Positions 33,443 through 44,611 of a stretch of DNA of 64,000 nt are shown here, piece after piece (the stretch's first letter is position 1; every line of letters starts with the position of its first letter). The notes under the pieces are model-generated. The model saw only the letters and a program-made list of their open reading frames with translations. It was not told the origin of the DNA and made no database searches. Origin of the DNA: Myxocyprinus asiaticus (Eukaryota > Chordata > Actinopteri > Cypriniformes > Catostomidae); assembly GCF_019703515.2 (NCBI RefSeq), contig NC_059351.1, positions 17,014,001-17,078,000 on the forward strand. The letters are read 5' to 3'. The position numbers and the translations under genes are program-made.

Positions 33443-35052
33443 GAGCTCAAAAGTTTGCATACCCTTGGATAATTGGTAATATATGTACCATTTTTAAAGA
33501 AAACATGAGTGAGCAGGCAAAACACATTTCTTTTATTTCTTATGGGATTCATATTAAACTGTAGATTATAACAGAATGTTAAAAACAAAACAAAACATGG
33601 CAACAAAGAAAAAAATGAAATGACCCTTGTTCAAAAGTCTGCATACCCTTAGTTCTTAATACTGTGTATTGCCCCCTTTAGCATCAATGACATCATGCAG
33701 TCTTTTGTAATAGTTGTCTATGAGGCCCCAAATTCTTGCAGGTGGTATAGCTGCCCATTCGCCTTGGCAAAATGCCTCCAGGTCATGCAAAGTCTTTGGT
33801 CGTCTTGCATGAACCGCACGTTTGAGATCTCCCAAGAGTGGCTCGATGATATTAAGGTCAGAAGACTGTGATGGCCACTCCAGAACCTTCACCTTTATCT
33901 GCTGTAACCACTGGAGGGTCAACTTGGCCTTGTGCTTAGGGTCATTGTTGTGCTGGAAAGTCCAAGAGTGTCCCATGTGCAGCTTTCGTGCAGAAGAATG
34001 CAAATTGTCTACCAGTATTTTCTAACATGCTGCATTTATCTTGCCATACATTTTCACAAGATTCCCATGTCTTTAGAGCTCACATACCCCCAAAACATCA
34101 GTGAGCCACCACCATGCTTCACAGTGGGGATGTTATTCTTTTCACTATAGGCCTTGTTGACCCCTCTCCAAACATAGCGCTTATGGTTGTGACCATAAAG
34201 CTCTATTTTGGTCTCGTCAATCCAAATTACAGTGTGCCAGAAGCTGTGAGGCGTGTCAAGGTGTTGTCGGGCATATTGTAACAGGGCTTTTTGTGGCATT
34301 GGCGCAGTAAAGGCTTCTTTCTGGCAACTTGACAATGCACCTCATTTTTGTTCAAGTATTATCATATTGTGCTCCTTGAAACAACCACACCATCTTTTTA
34401 AAGAGCAGCCTGTATTTCTCCTGAGGTTACCTGTGGGTTTTTCTTTGTATCCCGAACAATTCTTCTGGCAGTTGTGGCTGAAATCTTTCTTGGTCTACCT
34501 GACCTTGGTATCAAGAGATCCCTGAATTTTCCACTTCTTAATAAGTGATTGAACAGTACTGACTGGCATTTTCAAGGCTTTTGATATCTTTTTATAGCCT
34601 TTTCCATCTTTATAAAATTCCATTACCTTGTTACGCAGGTCTTTTGACAGTTCTTTTCTGCTCCCCATGGCTCAGTATCTAGCCTGCTCAGTGCATCCAC
34701 GTGAGAGCTAACAAACTCATTGACTATTTTAACACAGACACTAATTGCAATTTAAAAAGTCACAGGTGTGGGAAATTAACCTTTAATTGCCATTTAAACC
34801 TGTGTGTGTCACCTAGTGTGTCTGTAACAAGACCAAACATTCAAGGGTATGTAAACTTTTGATCAGGGCCATTTGGGTGATTTCTGTTATCATTATGATT
34901 TTAAAAGGAGCCAAACAACTATGTGATAATAAATGACTTCGTATGATCACTATCCTTTAATAAAAGATTTTTTTGCATGATCAGTCATATTTTCAAAATC
35001 AATGCCAAAATTTCTACAATTTCTGCCAGGTTATTCAAACTTTTGAGCACAA

Positions 35053-35055
<3 letters not shown>
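33441..35055 (-). mobile_element. Tc1-like transposon 1
   Basis: Ends read GTTGAGCTCAAAAGTTTGC (left) and CAAACTTTTGAGCACAAC (right), an imperfect inverted repeat. A second inner pair (CAAAAGTCTGCATACCCT near 33632 and AGGGTATGTAAACTTTTG near 34844) gives the IR/DR layout known for many fish Tc1 elements. Both outer ends abut (AT)n, so TA targets lie on either side. The transposase gene inside is on the minus strand. Confidence 0.92.
33656..34668 (-). pseudogene. Tc1-like transposase (frameshifted)
   Basis: Start codon at 34666-34668 (minus), stop at 33656-33658, a span of about 337 codons, the usual Tc1 size. N-terminal helix-turn-helix DNA-binding region (KELSKDLRNKV, then ISKALKMPVSTVQSLI). 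The frame breaks near 34495 and again further on. The catalytic residues are all visible: Asp in IWIDETKIE, Asp in HNNDPKHKA and Glu in DLNIIEPLLGDLK. The second catalytic frame (34003-33656) ends naturally at KGGNTQY. Several shifts make it inactive. Confidence 0.92.

Positions 35056-35123
<68 letters not shown>
35055..35123. repeat. (AT)n tract right of Tc1-like element
   Basis: About 69 bases of AT repeat directly after the transposon end. Confidence 0.95.
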
Positions 35124-35129
<6 letters not shown>

Positions 35130-36855
35130 TAATACCTATATCATACTTATATATTAATATATACTGTAATATATTAAAACTGTACTGTAAGTGTTGGGTC
35201 TGTGCGAGCCACCTACTGACAGCTGTGTCCCCTCCACTTTTAAAATGACTGCTTCGCCCCTGAGTGTCACCACAGAAACAAATGATTTCTGAGTACTAGA
35301 ACGTGAGCAGCTCCAAGAAGAATCTCTTAGTTGTCTCTCGTAATTACAGTAATTCTGACATGCATCATTATTTTTTCTGCTTTGAAAATAATTTAATAAA
35401 TAAAAAATCTGTGGTCTCAGATTTTGGATCCCACTATACGTATAATGTATTAAGAGACAAATTTTAGTAAATTACCTAATGCGTTAATGTCAGAATTCAT
35501 TAAATTGATTGTGATTAATATGTTCAATCTATTGACAGCCATAATAAAAACACAAAATCGAGTCTCTATAACGAAGACAAGAAAGTCTGAGTTAGAATTG
35601 AAATGAAAACAACGTTTACTACATTTACAACAATACTATTTAACACAGATTTGATTTACTACTATAACAAATCCAGAACTTATCCTTTTTATTTAGAGAG
35701 TTCTATCATTCAGATAGAACACCAGTCTTGTTTTTTCAGGGAACAGTGCTGGAAATACACAGCATTAGCCCTTTCAGAACGGGAGAGTAAAGGTTATTTC
35801 CCCAGGCACTGCAGCAGATACAAAAGGGCTTGTCAGTTAACCTGTCCATTGGATTGGTGTCAGAATACATATGTGGGGCTAAGGGAGTACTGAGCAAAGG
35901 CACACACACACACAAAAAAAATAAAAAAAAAAAAAAAAATAGAGCAACTGTGGGGAAGAGGCCCGAGCTGCTAGTTAGCTGACAGACAGCTCTAAATGAC
36001 TGTATCTTCATGATGCATAGTCTATTTTTAAGATTAACACATAAAATATTTATTAAAAGGGATTTATTTCAAAGAAAGATAGCCCAAGCATGCTTTTCAG
36101 GCAAAAAATCTCACACATAAAAAAGGTTTGTAAGGTTTTACTGATAATAGATATAACAATAGATTATTTTGTTATGATATTTTGTTATCTGATGCAATGA
36201 ACTTCATTCATTGTGAAACACTGTGGCTTAAGTGTCCAAATACTTTTTGGGGCCACAGTACTGTATGCTGAATATAAATTCTGCACAATAAACACATTGA
36301 TGTATAATTACGCTTTAGTATCGGCTGCTTAGTTATTTTTGCTTATTGGCCATTTAGCAGACACCGTTATTTAAAGTTTAATTGCAGAACCTGCCCTCCA
36401 GGAATAACCTTGGGTTAAGTACAAGGCATTATTCTCATTTTCATAATGATATAATTTTGCCAGCACCACCCCTAGCACCACAGTTCTTTATAATCAGAGT
36501 AATTGCACCTCTGAAACAATAATAAAGCAGAAGCACTTCCTTTAGCACTTCTCATTTACCAGAAAAGTCTGATTATGGCAATTAGCACGGAACTTGTTAT
36601 TCAGAGAAATTTGGAGGAACATTTTAAAAGTATTACAATAAAACTAGAACAGTAGATCTTACAAAATTCCCAAACATGTCTTCTTAGAAGCACAACGCCC
36701 TTGTAAAACCAGTGTGATATTACTGTAAATTTGGGAAAGGCAGGTCAAAAGTTTTGCTGATGAAATCGGTGCAAACCAAAATTCAAATCACTGCCCCAAA
36801 ATGGCCAAGCTGGAAGTGCTGTTGAACATATGGACAGTCTGCACAAGCCTTAAAG
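35124..36855. other. intergenic DNA with a Tc1-type MITE end
   Basis: No gene is supported. TTAAGTGTCCAAATACTTTT followed by TGGGGCCACAGTA (36226-36260) is a common non-autonomous Tc1/mariner terminus. An A-rich run lies near 35910-35940. Confidence 0.45.
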
Positions 36856-36942
36856 GGGTCATGACATGCCTTTATTTTATTTAAATGTGTTCCTTATGTT
36901 ATCATCAAAGTTTTTGCACAAAATTAGTAATATATTTGTAAA

Positions 36943-36991
<49 letters not shown>

Positions 36992-37241
36992 GCTCTCACA
37001 ACAAATTGGGCTAATTTGAAAACACAATCGCGGGTTAAAACCATAGAATAGCGGGTAGTGTTTTTGGGATACTTTAAAAATATGCCACAGTATTGGACAA
37101 GTACTGTAACAAGCAGGCATATTAATATGTAGCTGGTGGGTTATGAAGAAAAAACACAAGATACAAAAATATATTTTTGGGGTTTTTATCTGATGCTGTT
37201 TAAAAAAAAAATTAGAAACAAAAATAACAGCAGACGATGGG

Positions 37242-37279
<38 letters not shown>

Positions 37280-37600
37280 TATAAATCTGATAAAGTTCAG
37301 CACAATGAAACACAGTAGAATAAAAAACTGTAAAGTGAAAAACGGAAATGAAATACAAAAATTAAATATGTTACAACGAAATATAGTAGAGGCCAGTCCT
37401 CACATGTATGTAAAACATGGCCAAACTCCACACATGTAATCCATATGCATCCCAAGAATTCTTAACCGATGAACAAAACTGGGAGCTCTCTTGCACAATA
37501 TACATTCTCATGTAACACAAAAGAGTGCCAGAAAGCAGGTGTCGCAAAACTACGTTTCTTAAAGGGGCCATGTCTAATTTATGATGACAGTTAAATTACA
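36856..37600. repeat. MITE-like repeat with two (AT)n tracts
   Basis: Begins AAAGGGGTCATGACATGCC (36854-36872). A possible partner is CTTAAAGGGGCCATGTC near 37558, in direct rather than inverted orientation, so the edges are uncertain. (AT)n tracts lie at 36945-36987 and 37246-37282. The same terminal phrase, inverted, appears at 54036-54056. Confidence 0.45.
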
Positions 37601-37633
37601 TGAAATTTCTCCACTTGGCTACATTTTCCCCTG

Positions 37634-37945
37634 CTAAAATTCATTGACTTGATACATATTTTTCTTTTCTTTAACAGCTTCTCTAAAGAACACACTACCC
37701 AGGTTTGTTAACACATGAGAGAAGATTTCAGGACTGAGTGAAACATCATTGCATGCTGATTTTGGCTCATTAGATGGGTTTGAGTGTATGCCAGCATTGG
37801 CTCCTTTAGTTCTTCTTGGTGCTGGTACAGGCTTTTCCATCTCTGGTTCAGACACTTGTAGGATATTAGATGCAGAAGAATTGCAGCAATGTGACTTGGA
37901 TCTAGGAAAACCCAACCTTTTAGTCCTGGAATTCCTCAGTGTCAT
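37634..37945 (-). CDS. hypothetical protein, 103 codons
   Basis: An intact minus frame with an ATG at 37943-37945 preceded in frame by a stop, ending at a TAG at 37634-37636. Composition is that of an ordinary soluble protein rather than low complexity. It has a basic N-terminus (RNSRTKRLGFPRSKSH), a proline-rich SH3-type motif (KPVPAPRRTK) and a hydrophobic C-terminal helix-like stretch (PEIFSHVLTNLGSVFF). I do not recognise the family. It could be an exon, a degraded element gene or chance. Confidence 0.35.
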   Translation of the reverse strand: MTLRNSRTKRLGFPRSKSHCCNSSASNILQVSEPEMEKPVPAPRRTKGANAGIHSNPSNEPKSACNDVSLSPEIFSHVLTNLGSVFFREAVKEKKNMYQVNEF

Positions 37946-38244
37946 AAATTAAACTTCAGAACTTCATGCTTCTGAGGAAATCATATTTGATGGTTCTGGC
38001 CTGACACTGCTATTAAGACCATCTCTGCAAAGAGGCCCCTGGGTGCAGAGGTCACAAGCAATAAAGGACAGAGTTGAACAAGCTTCCCTTGAGAGATCCT
38101 CCTGAATTACAATGAACAAAACAACGCCAATTCTATGACTCTTTATTCTGGACGATAATTAGTCATGAGATCCTCATTATTCTGCAAACAGCAGCTAAAA
38201 AGAAATCCATGAATGTTGTACTTCGCTTAGTTAACCCTCTAAAA

Positions 38245-39893
38245 TGTACAGAATGCATTTAAACCCACAATGTACACAATACCTAGCCTTGCTAGATAAT
38301 TCTGAAAATGACTCTATGACCTGTGATCACTGTTATAACTGACAAATTAATGATTAGAGCCTTATGTACCTTTTAAAATATGTGTAGTGATTTGTAATCA
38401 CTTATAACTGACAAATCAATGATTACAATCTTTAATCTTGTATTATTTATCTCATTGTATTAAGAATGGTAACTATTCAAGGCTTAACCGGAGAATACCA
38501 ACAATCAGGTTTCTCATAACGTGTAATGTATTATCCATGTTGTAAAACCAATGAATTTACCAGTACGATTGGTAATCAGAGATTTTCATGTTTTGTTACT
38601 TACACGTGTAATATCCATGAAAGTATGTAATATTTGTATGTAAATGCTTTATTTACGTAGAGAATGTTGATGACAACGAATGTCATGTCTCTTGCACCAT
38701 TTTCAAGACATAAAAGTTCATGATTAAACATGCACTATTTTTGAGTGGGAAGTTGTAAGAATCCACCACACAAAGGATTGTAAATCAACTTTGAAAAGGA
38801 CAGACCAGTCAACCATGTGACTCTGAAAAGCCACTTCTGATTGGCTCAGGACACCTTTGGGGTGCTGCCAATTCCAGTTCAAAAAGTTTCCTACCGAGGA
38901 ACAACGCTCTCTTCTGCTTCTCTTCTTCTCTTAGAACTGCTCTTGGAATGGTCTCTTGGTCCTGTCTCTTGCTCTTCAGCTCCGCAGCCTCCGTGCCATG
39001 TAAAGTCCAAGGAAAACTCAGGACTCGTCCCGAGGAAGCCTCTCACTCTCTGCTCTACAGTTCACACACCCAACGGGAGTCGCGAGTCTTCCTTGTCGAA
39101 GGCCTCGCTTCAAAGCCCACTTCATTATCCATCGAGACAACAACTATCAACGATCATTACAGAGTCCAAAATATCAACGGAACGAACTTTCTTCAAACGT
39201 CAAAGAACCAAGCAACACAAAGAAATGCAATGCAAGGAAACGCAATGACACGCAAGTACATATCCAGACTTTTGCTCAAAGTGCTGGTGTATTAGTTCAA
39301 TACTTTGCGTAATTCGACTGCAAATCGATTTAGACTCAAAGAAGGATAAATGGTTCTTAAGGCATTGTCAACAGACTCCATAAAGTTCATTTTGTCTGTA
39401 TTGATCATTTATTTCACATTCTGTCACTACTCACCAACCTGTTTCATGTTGTATGTGTTAGATTAGTTTTATGTTTAGAACAGCAATAAAGTTTGTCTGT
39501 ATTCAAAGATAATTTGACTGTGGTATATTTTGATAAATAATCTCATCCCTGTTTTTAAAAGATTTCACTTCAAAGCTATACCTAAAATATGTGTGATATT
39601 ATTTTCAATAAGCCAAGAGGATAATATTACTCCAATAAGTGAATTAATCATAATTCTCTTATTAAAGCTAATTCCTTACAATAGAAATTGTGAGCGGATA
39701 CAACAAGACGTTGTATTACGATTTTAATGGTGGAGAATTTTATTCAGACAAATAATATATTTATTTGTCATTTATCTAATTTATAATGGTTGTCGAACGT
39801 GACTAATTCCATTATAAATTTCCTTACATAATAATGTAGAATAAGGACAGTTTAATTTAATTCCTAGCTCACACATACTGTTTCTCTACATAT
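38245..39893 (+). repeat. candidate long LTR, unconfirmed
   Basis: Bounded by TGTACAG and TCTCTACA. Inside are a TATA-like ACATAAAAG near 38708 and an AATAAA near 39485, in the right order for a plus-strand LTR. TGGTGGGGGTACGC follows 4 bases after the end, where a primer-binding site would be, but I cannot match it to a tRNA. The right edge abuts the 3' end of the gypsy-like element at 39962, so it could instead be that element's LTR read from the other side. Confidence 0.3.
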
Positions 39894-39961
39894 AATGGTG
39901 GGGGTACGCAGGCACTTTAACCCATCCTGTGTACATTTAAACTACCAAATTTCTTACACAC

Positions 39962-40315
39962 TCAAGGAGCTGTGCCAGTGTCAGGCTCAACTCTCTTTAG
40001 ACCAGACACTCTAGGAGCTGTGTCATTGCAAGACTCAACTCTCTCTGGTACTGAACCTTGTTGTTCAATGTTCCCTGAAATCAATACAGGTTCATCTATA
40101 AGGGCTTCATCGGCTGACGCAGGGTGTTCAGTGTTCACATTCTCTGTCTCTTGCAGACTAGGATATACAACCTCTTCTAACACAACAAAATCAGGACCAG
40201 AATCAGAATGCACAACCTCAACATCAGAAACAGATTCTCCCATCGATTGTGGTGTTGTGGGAGAATGGGTTTCAGTCACCTCTGGCTCAGGAACAGAGTT
40301 AACACAAGGGCGCAA
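39962..40315 (-). CDS. acidic C-terminal frame of gypsy-like element 3
   Basis: A 117-codon minus frame rich in Glu, Asp, Ser, Thr and Pro, with an imperfect duplication near its end (ERVESCNDTAP then KRVEPDTGTAP). It follows the integrase region and ends at a TGA at 39959-39961. It may be the end of Pol or a separate small gene. No domain is recognised. Confidence 0.5.
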   Translation of the reverse strand: MRPCVNSVPEPEVTETHSPTTPQSMGESVSDVEVVHSDSGPDFVVLEEVVYPSLQETENVNTEHPASADEALIDEPVLISGNIEQQGSVPERVESCNDTAPRVSGLKRVEPDTGTAP

Positions 40316-40329
40316 GTCAACTGTATGGA

Positions 40330-40866
40330 CTATATGGAGTTTAAAACACTACCCTTTAAGGGGCTCAATAGTATCACATCTAGCACATCTATGACCCTGT
40401 ATACAGTAGGACCCCATGAATCCTATATTTTATTCCTACCCAAAGGTCTGTAATGCAGGTATACTTGCTGACCCACATCAGTCACTGGGCAATAGACCTT
40501 GTCATTCAAAGTGTCAAGTCTCTCAGCAGCTTTGTGTTCGGCGTATTCCCTAGCTTTTTCATTAGCGTCTTTCAATCTGTCTTGGTGAATCACTAAACAA
40601 TCATGTTATCTGTCCACAGTTTGCTCTTGACCTAGCAGTGCATCAACTGGAAGATGTGGGTTGATTCCAAATCACAAGTAATGTGGTGAGTTGCCACATG
40701 GAGTGTGGTTCCATGTGGTGATATATTATAAGCATATACCAACTCAGAAAGGTGTTCTGGCCAACACTTTTTCTTTTCAGATGGAAGTGTATGTAATAGA
40801 TTGTGGAGCGTTCTGTTAAAGCACTCGCACTGAGCGTTACCTTGAGGCCTATAGGGTGTGGTGCGG
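40330..40866 (-). pseudogene. gypsy-like element 3 integrase, C-terminal part
   Basis: From the DIRS B insertion leftward on the minus strand the sequence codes the last part of the catalytic core (a Pro-rich [14 protein letters not shown] phrase carrying the catalytic Glu in one frame) and then [14 protein letters not shown] sequence. Near 40400-40440 comes a GPY/F-type phrase around SWGPTVYRV. Several stops and shifts are present. Confidence 0.8.
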
Positions 40867-40879
40867 GTTCCCTATCTGT

Positions 40880-41060
40880 CACTCACTCGACGTTGTGTCA
40901 ATGTAGTGACACTAGGGGTCACTCTTGGGAGCCCAAGACACCTCTGGTCTTTGATAAAAGGCCAATGAAAATTGGCGAGTGGTATTTGCATGCCACTCCC
41001 CCAGACATAAGGGTATAAAAGCAGCTGGTATGCAACCACTCATTCAGATTTTCTCTTCGG
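40880..41060 (+). repeat. left inverted terminal repeat of DIRS B with promoter
   Basis: Reverse complement of 44404-44580; contains an inward TATAAAA at 41014-41020. Confidence 0.88.
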
Positions 41061-41270
41061 AGCCGAAAGGTCATGCTCATTTAGCTGAATTCCCACGACT
41101 GTTCATTCACCTCTGCTGGATCTGACGGCGCATTTCAGCGGCTTCTCCCTCCTCTGCACTGGTGCACTGCAAAGAATGCCCCTGGGTGCTTCGGCAGAAT
41201 TAAAAGAGTATATTTCTCTAAAAGAGTATATCTATTTTTAAAGATGTGACTTTTTAAAAATGCCTTTCTG

Positions 41271-41600
41271 ATTGTGTGTCATTCCTGGTTGCGCTCGTTA
41301 TCTCTCGCCTTCTGACGGTCACGATCACTGTCTTTCATGTCTGGGCACTGCTCCGTGGATACAGTGTTCATGGATGGAGAACATGTCCATGGCAACGATG
41401 TGGTCACGGCTTACCTTCATAATAAAGCAAGCCACCCCAGAGGTTCCCCGCCTCGGTCCTTCTACTCACGGGTATGCGGGCTCGTCCAGTCGGACGCGGA
41501 AGCCTCAGCTGGGCTCCTCCCTTCGGGTGTGGTCGCCCAGTCACAGGCTGACGCGGAGATGACGACATGCTTTCCCGGGCAACCGTGAGCGTCGGGTTGG
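41271..41600 (+). pseudogene. DIRS B gag, N-terminal remnant
   Basis: The plus frame from 41272 begins CVIPGCARYLSPSDGHDHC followed by LSCLG, a Cys/His-rich motif like the zinc-binding N-terminus of DIRS gag proteins. The frame then degrades. The middle of gag preserved in DIRS A (24066-24428) is absent here. Confidence 0.65.
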
Positions 41601-41707
41601 AGTGAAACCCTCTGCTCTCCCCTGAACCCTCTCGGCTTGATGATTGGTTCCTGGGCTCGCGGCGCCGCTCAAAGCCACGCCCCGCCCCTGTTCCTTTCTT
41701 CCCGGAA

Positions 41708-42541
41708 GTGCATGAGGAGCTGACAAGGTCGTGGGAGGCACTTTTTACTGTCCGGTCCCGATCTTTCAGCTTCCCCGCCCTCACTACCTTCAATGGTGGG
41801 GCGGCCAAGGGCTATTCGGAAATCCCCCTGGTGGATAAAGGCGCTCGCAGTGCACCTATACCCGCAGAGGCAGCACCTCAGGTTCCGCCCCGCCGCGAGG
41901 CCCCACCCTCTGGTAAGTCTGATGAGATTGTCCCTCCGGCCGAGATGAAGAAGGGGTTTTACAGCCCCTACTTCATTGTACCGAAAAAAGGCGGTGGGTT
42001 GCGGCCAATCTTGGACCTGCGAGTACTGAACCGGGCTTTACACAGACTCCCGTCCTAGATGCTGATGCAAAGACGCACTCTAGCGGGCATACGGCATCAA
42101 GATTGGTTCACAGCTGTAGACCTGAACCAATGGAATTACGAGACGTACTTCCACATCTCGATTCTACCTCGACACACACCCTTCCTGCAGTTTGCATTCG
42201 AGGGTCAGGCGTATCAGTACAAGGTATTCCCTTCCGGTCTGTCCTTGTTCCCTCGCGTCTTCATGAAGGTCGCAGAGGCAGCCATTGCCCCGCTAAGGGA
42301 AGTGGGCATTCACATCCTCAACTATCCCAATGGTTGGCTAATCCTAGCTCACTCTTGGGATATGTGGTGTGCACACAGGGACCTGGTGCTCTCGCACCTC
42401 AGCCGACTAGGGCTTCGGGTCTACTGGGAAAAGAGCAAGCTCCTCCCGGTTCAGAGCATCTCTTTTCTCGGTTTGGAGTTGGACTCAGTCTTGTTGATGG
42501 CGTGCCTCACGAACGAGCGTGCACAGTCGATGCGGTGGTAG
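41708..42541 (+). pseudogene. DIRS B reverse transcriptase
   Basis: One frame with a single TAG at 42056-42058 in the middle. Upstream is the approach to RT, then fingers (FYSPYFIVPKKGGGLRPILDL) up to the stop. Downstream come motif A (WFTAVDL), a short insertion before TYFHI, the motif B region (YKVFPSGLSLFPRVF) and, where DIRS RTs have YLDD, the residues YPNG (HILNYPNGWLILA). Two catalytic Asp residues are therefore lost. The thumb (FLGLELDS) and a TAG stop follow at 42539-42541. Confidence 0.9.
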
Positions 42542-42649
42542 ACACGATCACTCAGGCTAGCGCCCCCTTTATGAGGCGCCTGTATGCCTTAAGTGGCATC
42601 TGTTCCCTAAGTGGTGTTCTTCCCGATGGGAAGACCCCCAGAGATGTAC

Positions 42650-43484
42650 AGTCGGATCCTTCCTGCAGGAGAGGTTGGAAGGGCGGCTGTCCCCTTCCAC
42701 CTTGAAGGTGTACATTGCTGCTATAGCAGCACACCACGACACAGTGGACGGAAAGTCCTTAGGGAAGCATGACCTGATAATCAGGTTCCTGAGAGGCGCC
42801 AGGAGGCTGAACCCCTCCAGACCACGCCTCGTTCCCTCATTGGACCTTTCTGTAGTTCTTCAGGGTCTACAGAGAGCCCCCTTTGAGCCTTTGCAGTCAG
42901 CTGAGCTTAAGGCACTCTCCTTGAAGACTGCTCTCCTGACTGCGCTCACTTCCATCAAGAGGGTAGGAGACCTGCAAGCGTTCTCTGTCAGCGAAACGTG
43001 CCTAGAGTTTGAGACCCCGACCGGGCTATGTGCCCAAGGTTCCCACGACCCCTTTTAGGGACCATGTGATGAACCTGTGAGTGCTGCCCTAGGAGGAGGC
43101 AGACTCAGCCCTGTCATTGCTTTGTCCGGTGTGCGCTTTATGCATCTATTTGGATCGCACGCAGAGCTTTAGGATCTCTGAGCAGCTCTTTGTCTGCTTT
43201 GGTGTACAGCAGAAAGGAAGCGCTATCTCCAAGCAGAGGACTGCCCACTGGCTCATTGACGCCATAGCTATGGCATATCACCCCAGGACGTGCCGCCCCT
43301 GGTAGGGCTACGAGCCCATTCTACCAGGGGTGTAGCGGCCTCCTGGGCCCTGGCCAGGGGTGCCTCTCTAACAGACATTTGCAGAGCAGCGGGCTGGGCA
43401 ACACCCAACACCTTTGCAAGGTTCTACAACCTCCGGGTGGAACCGGTTTCGTCCCGGGTAGTGGCACGCAATACAAGCGGATAA
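42650..43484 (+). pseudogene. DIRS B tyrosine recombinase
   Basis: Begins RLSPSTLKVYIAAIAAHH and continues in one frame to a stop at 43056-43058, then in other frames at 43117-43305 and 43290-43484. The family residues are visible: Arg in SIKRVGDLQA, the His-x-x-Arg pair in AHSTRGVAASW and the nucleophile Tyr in TFARFYNL. The recombinase would insert circular element DNA. Two or more frameshifts disrupt it. The end at 43482-43484 looks natural. Confidence 0.9.
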
Positions 43485-44231
43485 GCCCAGGATAGCCGGC
43501 CGGGTGTATCGCTTGCACATAGCGCCTTTCACCTCCTCTGAGATGAAGACGTGCGCCGTTAATTCCCAGTAGTGTTCACAAACTATGTTCCCTGGTTGAC
43601 TTCCTCCGAGCCCTGTGGCAGTTGAGTTTTCAGAGATTCTCGCTGTTGGCCCAGTACACATGCTAACTAAGAGCCCTGTTCTGGGGTAGGTGCTTCACAT
43701 ATATCGGTTCCCTGTAAGGTAACCCCATGTGATGTATATCTTCCGCTAATTCATTTCCCTGTTCGCAAACTGCGTCTTCCTTGGGCAGAGCCCCCTCTGC
43801 CACAGTCTCCATGTTTGTAGTAACTCCTCCCCCGTTGGGTAGGATCTACCATGAGACTTCTCCACATGATCAGCAAGACCATGTGATGTATTTTCCACTT
43901 AAATATCCCCCCCTCTCTCTGGGCGAGGTGTGGTCTCCACGGTGTCCTCCCTTTGGGAGGGACACCCCCCGACTAGACCTGGTCGGCCCAGTTGGATAAT
44001 CCCCCTTTTTTTTAATCCGTGAAAAGAAAAGGGGAAAAGAGGTCACAACTGGGCTAGCCTGTCTCTACCTTTTGGGTAGTCAACTTGTCCCCAAAGGGCC
44101 ATTCAACACTCATGTTGGGGGAGGTTACTTGTCGGCCTGGTGCGCTGGCTACGAGACACACAGTTGTCTGCCCATAACACACTGCCAGTTCACGTAACAC
44201 AGTTCAGCCAGTTGCGGCATTTTTTATAGGG

Positions 44232-44342
44232 ACCCCTAGTGTCACTACATCGACACAACATCGAGTGAGTGACAGATAAGGAACGTCATGGTAATGTGAG
44301 TAACCTCCGTTCCCTGATGGAGGGAACAAGACCTTCTGTCCC
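44232..44342. other. DIRS B internal complementary region
   Basis: Its reverse complement reads right end, GTT, left end: GTTACTCACATTACCATGAC-GTT-CCTTATCTGTCACTC. This equals the joined termini of the element, with a few substitutions. The AAC of this junction is at 44283-44285. Confidence 0.9.
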
Positions 44343-44403
44343 TCCTGCCACAATGCTGAACTACCGCTGAAATGGCCGGACCTTGTCTCGGCTCCTCAGC
44401 GTA

Positions 44404-44580
44404 AAACCTGAATGAGTGGTTGCATACCAGCTCCTTTTATACCTGTATGTCCGGGGGAGTGGCATGCAAATACCACTCGCCAATTTTCACTGGCCTTTTA
44501 TCAAAGACCAGAGGTGTCTCGGGCTCCCAAGAGTGACCCCTAGTGTCACTACATCGACACAACGTCTCGTTCCTTCCATC
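44404..44580 (-). repeat. right inverted terminal repeat of DIRS B
   Basis: Reverse complement of the left repeat; carries a TATAAAAG box directed into the element. Confidence 0.88.
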
Positions 44581-44611
44581 AGGGAATGGAGGTTATGCAA
44601 GTAACCATGAT

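Larger units (their letters stand above)
40870..44611 (+). mobile_element. DIRS-like retroelement B
   Basis: Inverted terminal repeats at 40880-41060 and 44404-44580, internal complementary region at 44232-44342, remnants of gag, RT and tyrosine recombinase on the plus strand. It interrupts the integrase of gypsy-like element 3. Joining the flanks at the shared GTT (40867-40869 and 44612-44614) restores a continuous gypsy integrase reading, so there is no extra target duplication. Deletions removed most of gag and all or most of RNase H. Confidence 0.93.

Noticed and set aside
33209..33606. IYIYIY-containing frames (also at 34973, 36905 and 61904)
   Set aside because: Translations of (AT)n microsatellites.
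41404..41808. 134-codon minus frame opposite DIRS B
   Set aside because: Antisense to element DNA with no domain; the GC-rich region keeps frames open by chance.
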